A DNA stretch of 64,000 nucleotides from contig CAUQXI010000016.1 of assembly GCA_963522145.1 (NCBI GenBank), positions 14,154-78,153 of the forward strand, written 5' to 3'. The stretch's first letter is position 1. The number at the start of each line of letters is the position of its first letter. The notes under the pieces are model-generated. The model was not told the DNA's origin. It made no database searches and saw nothing but the letters and a program-made list of their open reading frames with translations. Positions 1 through 9,700 of the stretch are shown here, piece by piece. The position numbers and the translations under genes are program-made. This stretch comes from Mesorhizobium_B sp963522145 (GTDB lineage Bacteria; Pseudomonadota; Alphaproteobacteria; Rhizobiales; Rhizobiaceae).

Positions 1-1
1 C

Positions 2-403
2 GTCACCAGCCACAAGATCAGCTATCGTCCCAACGAATATTTCCGTTTTCTGGGCGTGGCCAGCGCATTCCGCACGCGGCGGCAAGCAAAGCGCGTGACC
101 ATCGGCCACGACGTCTGGATCGGGCATGGCGCGGTAATCCTGCCGGGCGTGTCGGTCGGCATCGGGGCGGTGATCGGCGCGAATGCGGTGGTAACGCGCG
201 ATGTTGAGCCCTTCGCCATCGTTGTGGGCGCACCAGCGCGCGTGATCCGCATGCGCTTTCCGCCGGAGATCGTTGCGCGCATCGAGCGCTCCCGCTGGTG
301 GGACTGGCCGCTCGACCACCTCGCCGAAGCCATTCCAGACATGCAGAACCTGCCGATCGAGGCATTTCTCGATCGATGGGAGGGACGCGTCGCGGAAACT
401 TAA
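2..403 (+). CDS. Hexapeptide-repeat acetyltransferase (3' part, cut by window edge)
   Basis: The reading frame is open from the first bases of the window, so the 5' end is missing; 133 residues remain. It has the left-handed beta-helix signature of LbH/XAT-type acyltransferases (VTIGHDVWIGHGAVILPG, then GAVIGANAVVTRDV and the VVGAPARVI turn), followed by a short helical tail with a WWDW motif. The IGH-DVWIG-H stretch carries the histidine typical of acetyl-CoA-dependent members. The upstream SHKISYRPNEYF segment resembles acetyltransferases encoded in rhizobial phosphonate (phn) clusters, but no phn gene is visible here, so the substrate is unknown. A GTG at 56 is inside the fold and is not a credible start. 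Confidence 0.85.
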   Translation, partial: VTSHKISYRPNEYFRFLGVASAFRTRRQAKRVTIGHDVWIGHGAVILPGVSVGIGAVIGANAVVTRDVEPFAIVVGAPARVIRMRFPPEIVARIERSRWWDWPLDHLAEAIPDMQNLPIEAFLDRWEGRVAET

Positions 404-459
404 TGCCGCAGCGTTATGCGAATGGAGTGGTGATTCTCGTCTAGGCGGAGTTGAAACGG

Positions 460-1035
460 ATGGAGTGGAAGTCCGAACTGTTGCGGATCCTGTTCGGCGA
501 AGAGGAAACGCAGGCCTTTCTCTTCTACTTCGAAATCGTTCTGCGCACCGGCGTGATGTACGGCTACACCTTGTTTCTCACCCGAATGGTGGGACAGGGC
601 GGCATCGGGCAGATCGGACCGTTCGAGTTCGTGCTGGTGATCGCGGTGGGATCGGCCGCAGGCGATCCGATGTTCTATCCCGAGGTCGGTCTGGCGCAGG
701 GCATCCTCGTCATCACCGTCGTGATCCTTCTGCACCGCTTCACGGGATTCATCGTGTCGCGCTTTCGCAATCTCGAAGATGCGATCGAGGGAAGTCCGCT
801 GCTTGTCGTGTGTGAAGGCAAGATCCAGGAGGAACGGCTGGGATCGGGGACACTCACGGAGCGTGAGTTGATGGCCCTGCTTCGCTTGAGCGATGTGCGC
901 GACACGGGCGAAGTCGAGTGCGCGTTCTTCGAGCCAAATGGCAGGCTGAGTGTCTTCCGCTACCCCGAAGACAAGCGCCGAAGTATTCGCCCTACGATCC
1001 CGGACGACGCTGCCGAGCGCTTCTCGCATCGCTGA
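460..1035 (+). CDS. DUF421 (YetF-like) membrane protein
   Basis: A 191-residue protein with three hydrophobic segments in its first 100 residues, followed by a soluble domain with the YetF-family features SPLLVVCEGKIQEERL and LTERELMALLR. The family has an N-terminal membrane region and a cytoplasmic domain of unknown biochemical role; some Bacillus members are linked to spores or stress. The longer TTG start at 451 directly abuts the GGCGGAG ribosome binding site; the ATG at 460 lies 9 bases after it and is preferred. It stands alone between the acetyltransferase and a hairpin, and faces the BON gene tail to tail. Confidence 0.8.
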   Translation: MEWKSELLRILFGEEETQAFLFYFEIVLRTGVMYGYTLFLTRMVGQGGIGQIGPFEFVLVIAVGSAAGDPMFYPEVGLAQGILVITVVILLHRFTGFIVSRFRNLEDAIEGSPLLVVCEGKIQEERLGSGTLTERELMALLRLSDVRDTGEVECAFFEPNGRLSVFRYPEDKRRSIRPTIPDDAAERFSHR

Positions 1036-1041
1036 AATGAA

Positions 1042-1068
1042 GAGGCCCTCCGAGAAAGAGAGGGCCTC
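1042..1068. terminator. Hairpin between convergent DUF421 and BON genes
   Basis: Nine-base inverted repeat GAGGCCCTC / GAGGGCCTC (1042-1050 and 1060-1068) with a 9-base loop. It lies between two genes that end toward each other, so it can serve both; the T-rich tract is weak on either side. Confidence 0.6.
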
Positions 1069-1099
1069 CTGCAGTCAAGCCTGTGCGGCTTAGAGGTTG

Positions 1100-2131
1100 T
1101 CAGCGCTGGCCGCCGGCGCCCGACTTCGCCACCGTGGCACCCGTATCTGAGCCCAGTCCGGTCGAGGCGGTGGAAATCGTGGAACGATCCACGCTAACAT
1201 CGCTCGTGTTCAAACCGCCCGAGAATGTGTTGCCCGTGCCGGACTGGCTCTTCACGCGCAGATTGTTCTGCACATGGCTGACTCCGGAAACGCCTTCGGC
1301 AACGTCCTCGGCGCGCCGCTTGGCATTGCGGTCGCTTACCGTACCGCTCAACGTCACTTCGCGATCCTTCACGGTCACATCGACATCAGAAGCGTCGAGC
1401 CAGCCGTCATCGGTCAGCTTGTCATTGATGTCATCGCGAATGCGATCGTCGGAGCGGGAGTAGTTCTTCGGACCGCGCCCGCGATGCTGGTCCGCCTCAC
1501 GACGGCGCTCGGCATCACGATCGCCGAACCACGACGACACTTCGTCGCTCGCCTTGTCCCAGAAGCCGCGTCGGCCTTCCTCGCTGTAGCCGCGCTCGCT
1601 GCCGCCATAGGACTGCCCGCCGCCCGACCAGCGTGACCCGCCGGCCTGATTGCCGTAGCCGTAGTCGCCGCGATTGCCTTCGCCTGCGCCGAAGGTCGAG
1701 CCGTAGCTTTCGCCATAGCCGCGATTGCCCAGGTTGCCGCCGAAATTACGCGATCCGTAGTCTCCGGCAGCGCCGCGGCTGGAATAGTTGTCGCGATCAC
1801 CACCGAAGCCGTGGGCGCGCTCACCGAAAGGCCGGCTGCCTCGCGACCATTCATCGTAACCGCCGCCACCCTGGCGATCACCACTGAAGCCGCCCGCACC
1901 GCGAAAGCCGTACTCCTCGCGATTGCCGCCGCCGAAACCGCCGCGCTGGCCGTGGTTGCGATCGCCATAGCCGCGATCCTCGTAGCCGCGGTCATTATTG
2001 TTGTCCCGGAAGTTCCCGGTCTCACGACCGCTGCGGTTGCTGTCACCGAAGCCGCGCTCCGAACCGCGATTACTGTCTTCATTTCGGAAGTTGTCGCGAC
2101 CATAGTCGCGATCGTTGCGATTGCCGTCCAT
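1100..2131 (-). CDS. BON-domain protein with long Gly/Arg/Asn-rich N-terminus
   Basis: 343 residues. About the first 225 are low complexity, rich in Gly, Arg, Asn, Asp, Ser and Tyr (repeats such as RGYGDRNHG and GGGNREEYG). A single BON domain follows at about 230-300 (DDRIRDDINDKLTDDGWLDASDVDVTVKDREVTLSGTV... AEDVAEGVSGVSHVQNNLRV). BON domains bind phospholipid or act in envelope stress proteins such as OsmY. There is no signal peptide, so a cytoplasmic role is possible. Similar SWFGDRDAERRREADQ-containing proteins occur in rhizobia. An EcfG-like promoter about 40-50 bases upstream suggests general stress control. Confidence 0.8.
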   Translation of the reverse strand: MDGNRNDRDYGRDNFRNEDSNRGSERGFGDSNRSGRETGNFRDNNNDRGYEDRGYGDRNHGQRGGFGGGNREEYGFRGAGGFSGDRQGGGGYDEWSRGSRPFGERAHGFGGDRDNYSSRGAAGDYGSRNFGGNLGNRGYGESYGSTFGAGEGNRGDYGYGNQAGGSRWSGGGQSYGGSERGYSEEGRRGFWDKASDEVSSWFGDRDAERRREADQHRGRGPKNYSRSDDRIRDDINDKLTDDGWLDASDVDVTVKDREVTLSGTVSDRNAKRRAEDVAEGVSGVSHVQNNLRVKSQSGTGNTFSGGLNTSDVSVDRSTISTASTGLGSDTGATVAKSGAGGQR

Positions 2132-2179
2132 GAAAGTCTCCCTTCACTGGTGTGTTGTTACCCCACCACCTGAAAAGAG

Positions 2180-2204
2180 AACGCTTCCCTCAAGCGAGGG
2201 TTCC
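2180..2204 (-). promoter_or_regulatory. EcfG-type general stress promoter of the BON gene
   Basis: On the minus strand GGAAC (2204-2200), a 16-base spacer, then CGTT (2183-2180), matching the alphaproteobacterial EcfG/RpoE2 consensus GGAAC-N16-17-CGTT. It is 49 bases before the BON start codon. The same stretch contains a CCCTC/GAGGG hairpin followed by TTTT on the minus strand (2173-2200) that could also end uvrD transcripts. Confidence 0.6.
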
Positions 2205-2281
2205 CGCTCTTGAGGAGAGCCCGAGAGAGCTTCCACTGCTGCCGCACTCTTGCAACTCGACACGGTCGGGTTCCCCGAACC

Positions 2282-4903
2282 TCAAGCCGCAGTCACGAAG
2301 CCATCCAGAACGCGCTTCTGCCCGGCGCGATCGAAATCGATCGTGAGCTTGTTGCCCTCCACGGACGCAACCTGTCCACCGCCGAACTTCTGGTGGAACA
2401 CACGGTCGCCGATCTTGAAGGCTGCGGGCTCATTCGAAACGGACTTCGCCACCAGCTCGCCATCGATGGTGCGGCCCTTGATCGAGCCTCGGCCGGCGCC
2501 GAAACCGGAGTCGGTCTCGCCATAGCCGATCCGCTCGATGCCGACGCCTGAACGCATGCCCCAATTACCGCGTGTGGCTTCGGTCTGGTTCGCCTGGGCG
2601 CGCTGCCAGCCCGGCGTGCGGTAGGTGTTGGCAAAAGGCTCGGACTGCGCCTTGTCGAAGCGTGAGGCGCCGTAAGGGTTGCGCCGCCCGCCGAAGCTGC
2701 CGCCGCCGTAGCCGCCATGGCTGTTGCCGCTTTCGGTTACTTCGACATGGGCCTCGGGAAGCTCGTCCAGAAAGCGGGACGGGATCGTGGTCTGCCACAA
2801 CCCATGGATGCGCCGGTTGGATACGAACCAGAGGAAAAGGTTCTTCTTGGCGCGCGTCAGGCCGACATAGGCCAGACGCCGCTCTTCCTCGAGCCCCGCG
2901 CGGCCCCCTTCATCCAGCGCGCGCTGATGGGGGAACAGGCCTTCCTCCCAGCCGGGAAGGAACACAGTCTCGAATTCCAGCCCCTTGGCGGAATGCAGCG
3001 TCATGAGGCTGACGGCGTCGAGCTCCTCGTTGCGCTCGGTATCCATCACCAACGCGACATGCTCGAGGAACGAGCGGAGCGACTCGTAATCCTCCATGGA
3101 GCGCACGAGTTCCTTGAGGTTCTCCAGCCGCCCGGGCGCTTCCGCCGAACGGTCGTTCTTCCACATTGCCGTGTAGCCGCTTTCGTCCAGGATCAGCTCG
3201 GCCAATTCGGTATGCGGCGTGTTTTCCAGCGCCTTCTGCCAGCGCGAGAAGTTGGCGACCACCTCGCGCAGGGCGGCGCGGGGCTTGGCCTTGAGCTCGT
3301 CCGACTCGGCTAGTTCGCCAGCTGCTTCCAGTAGGGGAACTCGGAGCCGCCGTGCCGTGTCGTGGATCTGCCTGATGGCGATGTCGCCAAGGCCGCGTTT
3401 GGGCACGTTGACGATGCGCTCGAAGGCAAGATCGTCCGAGGTCGAGACCGTAAGGCGAAAAAACGCCATCGCATCACGGATTTCGAGACGTTCGTAGAAG
3501 CGCGGGCCGCCGATCACGCGATAATTCAGGCCGAGCGTGACGAAACGATCCTCGAATTCGCGCATCTGAAACGAGGCGCGCATGAGGATCGCGATGTCGT
3601 TGAGCCTAGCGCCTCGGCGCTGAAGCTGCTCGATCTCCTCGCCGACCGCGCGGGCTTCCTCTTCCGAGTCCCAGGCGGCGCGAACATTGACCTTGGGGTC
3701 GTCGGGATCGGGCGCATCAGTGAAGAGCGTCTTGCCCAAGCGATCCGCATTGTGCGCGATGAGATGCGAGGCAGCGCCGAGGATATGAGCGGTCGAGCGG
3801 TAGTTGCGCTCCAGCCGGATCACGGTCGCGCCCGGAAAATCCTTTTCAAAGCGCAGGATGTTGTCCACCTCCGCGCCACGCCAGCCATAAATCGACTGAT
3901 CGTCGTCGCCCACGCAGCAGATGTTGACGGTGTTGTTTTCGCTTGCGGGCTGATCCGCGCCTTCCGGCGCGGGCCCTCCGCGGGGGCCTCGCATGGGCTC
4001 GGACGCTCGGTCGGGCTTGCGGCCTTCGGCCGTGACCGCCGGTGGGGTTGCGGCTGCACGACGTGCTGCATCCGGGCGCTGAGCGAGCAGGCGCAGCCAC
4101 ATATACTGGGCGGTGTTGGTGTCCTGATACTCGTCCACCAGGATGTACTTGAAGCGGCGGTGATATTCCTTGAGCACGTCGGGGTGATCGCGGAAAATGC
4201 GGATCGGGTGAAGAAGCAGGTCGCCGAAGTCGCAGGCGTTGAGCGTCTTCAACCGCTCCTGATAGGCCGCGTAGAGATGGCGTCCTTTGCCGTTGCCGAA
4301 TGCGCGGGCATCGCCTTCGGAGATGTCCTTGGGCGCGAGCCCCTTATTCTTCCAGCTATCGATCATGCCCGCGAACTGCCGCGCGGGCCAGCGCTTCTCG
4401 TCCAGATTCTCGGCCTGGATGAGTTGCTTGATCAGTCGGTTCACATCGTCCGTGTCGAGGATGGTGAAGTCGGAGCGCAGGCCTGCCATCTCGGCATGGC
4501 GGCGCAGGAGCTTGACTCCGATGGAGTGGAAGGTGCCGAGCCATGGCATGCCCTCCACCGCTTCGCCCACGAGCTTGCCGATGCGCGTCTTCATCTCGCG
4601 CGCGGCCTTGTTGGTGAAGGTCACCGCCAGGATCTGCGACGGGTAGGCGCGGCCGGTCGCCAGGATATGGGCGATCCGCGTGGTCAGCACCCGGGTTTTG
4701 CCCGTGCCCGCGCCGGCCAGCACCAGCACTGGGCCTTCCGTGGTTTCGACTGCCAACCTTTGCTCGGGATTCAGCCCGTCGAGGTAGCTCGACGGAGGTG
4801 GCGCATCCGCGCGCTGGCCCATGGCGCGCGCGGCAATGCCGCCCGGTTTCACGCCGACGCGGCTCACGGACGAACCGTGCGGATCATCGAAAAAGGCTGA
4901 CAT
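2282..4903 (-). CDS. uvrD: ATP-dependent DNA helicase II UvrD/PcrA
   Basis: 873 residues, superfamily 1A 3'-5' helicase of nucleotide excision and mismatch repair. Walker A AGAGTGKT at 63-70, motif Ic TFHSIG near 124, DEYQD (motif II) at 257-261, GDDDQSIYGWRG (motif III) at 332-343, and LMTLHSAKGLEFETVFLPG plus VGLTRAKK in the C-terminal RecA fold. A Gly-rich linker (GGYGGGSFGG) precedes the C-terminal FKIGDRVFHQKFGGGQV Tudor-like domain. Start chosen at the ATG of MSAFFDDPHG; a longer frame to 5044 has no family similarity. It is longer than E. coli UvrD (720 residues), partly because of an extra 40-odd residues at about 278-323 between motifs II and III. Confidence 0.93.
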   Translation of the reverse strand: MSAFFDDPHGSSVSRVGVKPGGIAARAMGQRADAPPPSSYLDGLNPEQRLAVETTEGPVLVLAGAGTGKTRVLTTRIAHILATGRAYPSQILAVTFTNKAAREMKTRIGKLVGEAVEGMPWLGTFHSIGVKLLRRHAEMAGLRSDFTILDTDDVNRLIKQLIQAENLDEKRWPARQFAGMIDSWKNKGLAPKDISEGDARAFGNGKGRHLYAAYQERLKTLNACDFGDLLLHPIRIFRDHPDVLKEYHRRFKYILVDEYQDTNTAQYMWLRLLAQRPDAARRAAATPPAVTAEGRKPDRASEPMRGPRGGPAPEGADQPASENNTVNICCVGDDDQSIYGWRGAEVDNILRFEKDFPGATVIRLERNYRSTAHILGAASHLIAHNADRLGKTLFTDAPDPDDPKVNVRAAWDSEEEARAVGEEIEQLQRRGARLNDIAILMRASFQMREFEDRFVTLGLNYRVIGGPRFYERLEIRDAMAFFRLTVSTSDDLAFERIVNVPKRGLGDIAIRQIHDTARRLRVPLLEAAGELAESDELKAKPRAALREVVANFSRWQKALENTPHTELAELILDESGYTAMWKNDRSAEAPGRLENLKELVRSMEDYESLRSFLEHVALVMDTERNEELDAVSLMTLHSAKGLEFETVFLPGWEEGLFPHQRALDEGGRAGLEEERRLAYVGLTRAKKNLFLWFVSNRRIHGLWQTTIPSRFLDELPEAHVEVTESGNSHGGYGGGSFGGRRNPYGASRFDKAQSEPFANTYRTPGWQRAQANQTEATRGNWGMRSGVGIERIGYGETDSGFGAGRGSIKGRTIDGELVAKSVSNEPAAFKIGDRVFHQKFGGGQVASVEGNKLTIDFDRAGQKRVLDGFVTAA
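3956..4032. other. Hairpin-bounded insert inside uvrD
   Basis: A very GC-rich stretch coding UvrD residues of about 281-320. It is bounded by two perfect hairpins: CGCGCC-TTCC-GGCGCG (3956-3971) and CGGCC-TTC-GGCCG (4020-4032). The encoded peptide is rich in Arg, Pro, Gly and Ala, has no predicted fold, and sits in a loop between helicase motifs II and III. It may be an intragenic palindromic repeat that stayed in frame. No second copy was noticed in this window. Confidence 0.45.
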
Positions 4904-5281
4904 AGCCGCGCAATGTAGTGATTCGGGATGAGAACACCAGCAGAACACGCGGCAGGCCGTGCCTGCTTTGAACCTGATGCGCTCCGCGCCTCGGATGATG
5001 GATGAACAAGACAGCGCCGCTGTTTCTCGAGTCGGCGGAATCACTTGGAGGTGATGGTTCTCGTCTTGGATGAAGCCAAGCCGGCCTCTTCAACCGACCG
5101 CGCCGCCCCCAGCAGTGTAGTTCTTTCTGATCTCCGCCGCCTTTCCGCCGAGACCCGCAGAAGGCTCGGCGAGCCCTTGCGCCGGGCAATCAAAATTCTG
5201 CTAAGCGAAGTCGTCGGCGATCGAAGAGCGCGCGCACCAGGCCGCCCTCGCATCTCTAGCTTTCGGAGGAGGACAACAAAT
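4904..5281. other. Intergenic region between divergent uvrD and FAD-oxidase genes
   Basis: 378 bases between two head-to-head genes. A frame upstream of the oxidase stays open from a TTG at 5045, but its translation is Arg/Ser-rich without similarity to the family. No convincing promoter, repeat or small gene was seen. Confidence 0.4.
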
Positions 5282-6700
5282 ATGGCGCTCAAGGATATCG
5301 GCAGGCCACAGCGAAACGATGCGGGGATCGGCGCCGCTCTGCCTATCCTCAGGCAGCGGTTCGGTGAGCGCTTCCATACGAGCGAGGCGATGCGGTCCAC
5401 TCACGCGCATACGACCACCTATATTCCGACCGAGATGCCGGATGGCGTGTTCTTCGCAGGATCGACCGCCGAGGTGTCGGATGCCGTAAAGATCTGCGCC
5501 GAGCATCGGGTGCCGGTCATCCCTTTCGGCACCGGCTCCTCGCTGGAGGGGCATGTGAACGCGCCGGCGGGCGGCATCTCGATCGACACCTCCGGCATGA
5601 ACCGCATCCTGGCCGTTCACCCCGAAGACCTCGATTGCACCGTCGAGCCCGGCGTCACCCGGGAGGCGCTGAACACGCATCTACGTGACACGGGGCTGTT
5701 CTTCCCGATCGACCCCGGCGCGAATGCGAGCCTCGGAGGCATGGCGGCAACGCGGGCTTCCGGCACCAATGCGGTGCGCTACGGCACTATGCGCGAGAAT
5801 GTGATCGCGCTCGAAGCAGTGATGGCCGACGGGACGGTGGTGCAGACCGCCCGGCGCGCCCGGAAGACGTCCGCCGGCTATGATCTCACCCGCCTTCTCG
5901 TTGGCTCCGAAGGCACGCTCGGCGTGATCACCGGCCTGACGTTGAAGTTGCAGGGGATCCCGGAAGCGATCTCCGGCGGTGTCTGCCCCTTCCCGAGCGT
6001 GGAGGGCGCCTGCGATGCGGTGATCGCGACGATCCAGAGCGGCATTCCCGTGGCGCGCATCGAACTGGTCAATGCTCTCCACATGCGTGCGCTCAAGAAC
6101 TACTCGGCTCTGCCTTATCCGGAAAGCCCGTGCCTGTTTCTCGAATTCCACGGCTCGCCGTCGAGCGTGGCCGAGCAGGCCGAGCGCTTCGGCGGAATCG
6201 CCGAGGAGTGGGGCGGCGGGCCGTTCCTGTGGACGGCGGTGGCGGAGGAGCGTGCCAAGCTGTGGAAGGCGCGCCATGACGCCTACTGGGCGTCGCTCAC
6301 CCTGCGGCCCGGCGCAAAGGGTCTGTCCACCGATGTCTGCGTGCCGATCTCGCGTCTGGCGGAATGTATCACGGAAACGGAAGCGGACATCGCCGAGGCC
6401 GGGCTGATCGCGCCCATCGTGGGACATGTCGGTGACGGCAACTTCCATGTGATGGTCCTGATCGACACGGGCAATCCTGCCGAGATCACGTCTGCCGAAG
6501 CCTTTGTGTCGCGCCTCAACGACCGCGCGCTCCGCATGGAAGGAACCTGCACGGGCGAGCATGGCATCGGTCAGGGCAAGATGGGCTTTCTCCAGGCTGA
6601 ACTCGGGCGTGGGGTCGAGGTGATGCGGGTCATCAAGCGGGCACTCGATCCGCTCAACATCATGAATCCCGGAAAAATCCTGTTCGCGGCAGGAACTTAG
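5282..6700 (+). CDS. FAD-binding oxidoreductase, D-lactate dehydrogenase (cytochrome)/GlcD family
   Basis: 472 residues of the VAO/GlcD flavoprotein family: FAD-binding PCMH domain (PFGTGSSLEGH at 81-91, GGMAATRASGTNAVRYG, LVGSEGTLGVITG) and FAD-oxidase C domain (VGHVGDGNFHVM, GTCTGEHGIGQGKMGFL, ending in PLNIMNPGKIL). These enzymes oxidise D-2-hydroxyacids such as D-lactate or glycolate and pass electrons to cytochrome c or quinone. The length and fused single-subunit form fit D-lactate dehydrogenase (cytochrome) better than the split GlcDE glycolate oxidase. The ATG at 5282 follows a strong GGAGGAGG ribosome binding site. Confidence 0.88.
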   Translation: MALKDIGRPQRNDAGIGAALPILRQRFGERFHTSEAMRSTHAHTTTYIPTEMPDGVFFAGSTAEVSDAVKICAEHRVPVIPFGTGSSLEGHVNAPAGGISIDTSGMNRILAVHPEDLDCTVEPGVTREALNTHLRDTGLFFPIDPGANASLGGMAATRASGTNAVRYGTMRENVIALEAVMADGTVVQTARRARKTSAGYDLTRLLVGSEGTLGVITGLTLKLQGIPEAISGGVCPFPSVEGACDAVIATIQSGIPVARIELVNALHMRALKNYSALPYPESPCLFLEFHGSPSSVAEQAERFGGIAEEWGGGPFLWTAVAEERAKLWKARHDAYWASLTLRPGAKGLSTDVCVPISRLAECITETEADIAEAGLIAPIVGHVGDGNFHVMVLIDTGNPAEITSAEAFVSRLNDRALRMEGTCTGEHGIGQGKMGFLQAELGRGVEVMRVIKRALDPLNIMNPGKILFAAGT

Positions 6701-6780
6701 GCGGCGTTCGCCGCGCCATTTTCTCGACATGCTGACGCTCCTATGGTGAAGGTCGGAGCCGTTCGGTAGCTAGGCGGTCG

Positions 6781-9700
6781 ATGCTCGCGCGCTTGTTCAT
6801 CTTTTTCGGCGGATTGCTTGTGGTGGCGCTGTTCACAGCGCTTCTTGCACCGCTTTTTATCGACTGGAGTTCGTATCGCGGCGATTTCGAGCGCGAGGCG
6901 AGCGCTGTGCTCGGACGCCGCGTGACCGTGCGCGGCGACGCCGAGGCGAGGCTGCTGCCGTTTCCGTCGCTTTCTTTCTCGGATGTCGTGGTCGGCGAGC
7001 CGGATGCACCGGCCCTGACGGTCGAAACCTTCTCCATGGACGCGGAGCTCGCTCCGTTCATGAGCGGCGAGTTCCGCATCTTCGACATGCGGCTCGTGCG
7101 GCCGAAGATGCGCGTCGACCTGGCGGCGGACGGAACGGTGGACTGGGCAGTTCGGCCGTCCACGCCGTTCGATCCACGCCACACCTCGCTGGAAAAGCTC
7201 ACCTTGCTTGAAGGCGAGGTCACCATCCACCACGCGTTGAGCGGACGCGTTCATCGCCTCACCGAGATCAACGCCGACCTGTCTGCCCGCTCGCTCGCGG
7301 GACCCTGGCGCGCGGACGGCTCGTTGCGCGTCGACGGCATGCGGACGAAGCTTTCGGCATCGACAAGCACTGCCGAGAACGGCGCGATGCGGCTGAAGCT
7401 GACGGCTGCGCCGGAGCCGCTCGGCATGAGCCTCACGGCAGAAGGGGATGTCCGCATCCGTAACGGGGTTGCGGATTATGCGGGAACGTTCCGGGCAGCG
7501 GAGATCGTGGCTCCGCCCGCTGCGGGCAAAGCAGTGCGCGACGCGAAGGATCAGGCTGCTCCGGCCTACCGGCTCAGCGGCAGCTTCACGTTTGATCACC
7601 GGCAGCTTGCGGTGGATACCTTCCGCTTCGAAACGGGGCCACTCGACGATCCCTATACGGCAGACGGAAAGGCGCGGGTGGAACTGGGCAGCGCGCCCCG
7701 CTTCGCGATCGAGGCACAGGGCGCGCAAGTGCGGCTCGACCGACCGGAGGGGACAGAAGGAGACCCGGCCGCACCGCCCCTGACCTTCGAGGAGCGGCTG
7801 CTGCGCTTCGAGGAGGCCGTGCAGAACCTGCCGCAGATTTCCATTCCGGGCACAATCGATGTCACCCTGCCGGCTATCGTTGCCGGCGACACCACGGTGC
7901 GCGATGTGACGCTTTCCGTTCAGCCGGAAAAGGGCCGCTGGCAGGTCGGAAAGCTTGCGGCGACCCTGCCGGGACGCGCGACGCTGGAAGCAAGCGGCAT
8001 CCTCCATACGGGCGAAGGGATCGGATTCGATGGAACGCTGCTGCTGGCGGTGGCGCAGCCGTCCGGCTTCGCCGCCTGGCTTGCGCGCGATGTGGACGAG
8101 GCCGTGCGGCGCCTGCCCGCCGCCGGGTTCAATGCCAAGGTCTCGTTGAGCCGCGCCGAGCAGAAATTCGACGACCTCGAACTCGTGCTCGGCGGCGCCA
8201 CGCTTCGCGGCTCCATCGACAGCCTGCTGCCTCTGCGCGGTCGCCCTTCCGCGACGATCCGGCTCGACGGCGGCACGCTGGATCTTGATCAGGCGGCTGC
8301 CTTTGCTTCGCTCTTCGTCAGCGAAAAGGGCGAGAACCATTTTGCAGGGCGCGACCTCGATCTTGAGGTCAAGGCTGGTCCGGTTGCCGGGGCCGGCGTC
8401 GCGGCCGATGAGGTCGATGCCGCGCTGCGCTTGCGTGACGAGCGGCTGGAAATCCGCCGCTTGGTTCTGCGTGGCTTTGCCGGCGCGACCGTCGATGCGA
8501 CCGGGCAGATTTCGGATCTCGGCCGTGTGCCTTCCATCCGGATCGACGGGACGGTGGAAGCCGATGACCTCACCCCGCTGATCACGCTGGCTTCCACCCG
8601 CTTTCCGGCAACGCCCGTGCTGGATCGGCTGCCCGCACAGGCTGCCGCTATTCCGGGCCTCCTGAACGCCTCACATCTGGCGCTGTCCCTGCGCGTTGAC
8701 GGCGACGATCCTTTGCAGCGTGCGATGTCGCTGTTCGTTGAAGGTGAAACCGGCGGAACGATCGTCAAGGCTCAACTGACGGGCACGGGCGACCCCGCTC
8801 ATCCGGCAACTGCTAAAGCCGCGCTGAGCGCCTCGGCACGCAATGAGGACGGCACGCGCCTGCTCGCGCTATCGGGGCTGCCGGTCCTGCCGCTCGATCT
8901 GGTCGGCTCGGCGGAACTGTCGCTTTCCGCAACAGGCACCGCGGAAGGCGGGCTTGCGACAAAGGCGAGCTTGAGCGGCGACAACTTCACGCTCGGCTTT
9001 GATGGCACGGTATCGTCCGGCTCGCGCGGAAACGCAGCCAGCGGCGCCCTTCGCCTCGACACGAGAGACATCGAACCCTGGATGCAGACCATCGGCGCCG
9101 GTCTGCCGGGCTTCGGTCTCGGCACGCCGGTCGAACTGGCGGCCGATGCCGACTATTCCGACGGCCTGCTGGTGCTTTCGGCGCTCGACGGAAGCGTTGA
9201 TGAGGGCAAGGTCGAGGGCGACGTGAACATCGCCTGGAAAGACGGTGTTCCGGACCTTTCCGGTGCTCTGTCGCTCGACGCATTGGAGCTCGACCGCGCC
9301 GCTTCGGTGGTCGTCGGTGCCGAGGCGTTCGACGCTGAGGAGGGCATGTGGCCTTCGATCCCTTTCCGCCAGACGCCGGCATCTCCCTTCACGCTGGCCT
9401 TCGATCTTGCGGTCGGGACGCTGTCGGCCGGTGATCTGGGCGCGCTTCAATCGGCCAACTTTTCGCTCAAGCTGGACGGCACCCGGATCGCGCTAGACGG
9501 GCTGACCGGAACGCTGCACGGCGGCGCGGTCAAGGCAAGCGCCGAGTTGAAGAACAGCGCCGGCACCGGCCTGTTCACCTCGCAGTTCAGCATCGCTGGC
9601 GCGGAAGCCGCAATGCTTCTCCAGCAGAGCGGGATCAGCGGGCAGGCCGACGCTGCGGCGAGCCTGAGCGCGAACGGCAAGACCGTCGGCGGACTGGTGA

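Noticed and set aside
1083..2173. Several plus-strand frames in the BON region
   Set aside because: Produced by the Gly/Arg-rich repeats read backwards; Ala/Val-rich artefacts.
3362..4900. 512-codon open frame on the plus strand opposite uvrD
   Set aside because: Antisense shadow of a high-GC gene; no family motif, and uvrD on the other strand has all helicase motifs.
6697..8340. 547-codon open frame on the minus strand
   Set aside because: Antisense to the AsmA gene; Arg/His-rich translation without motifs.
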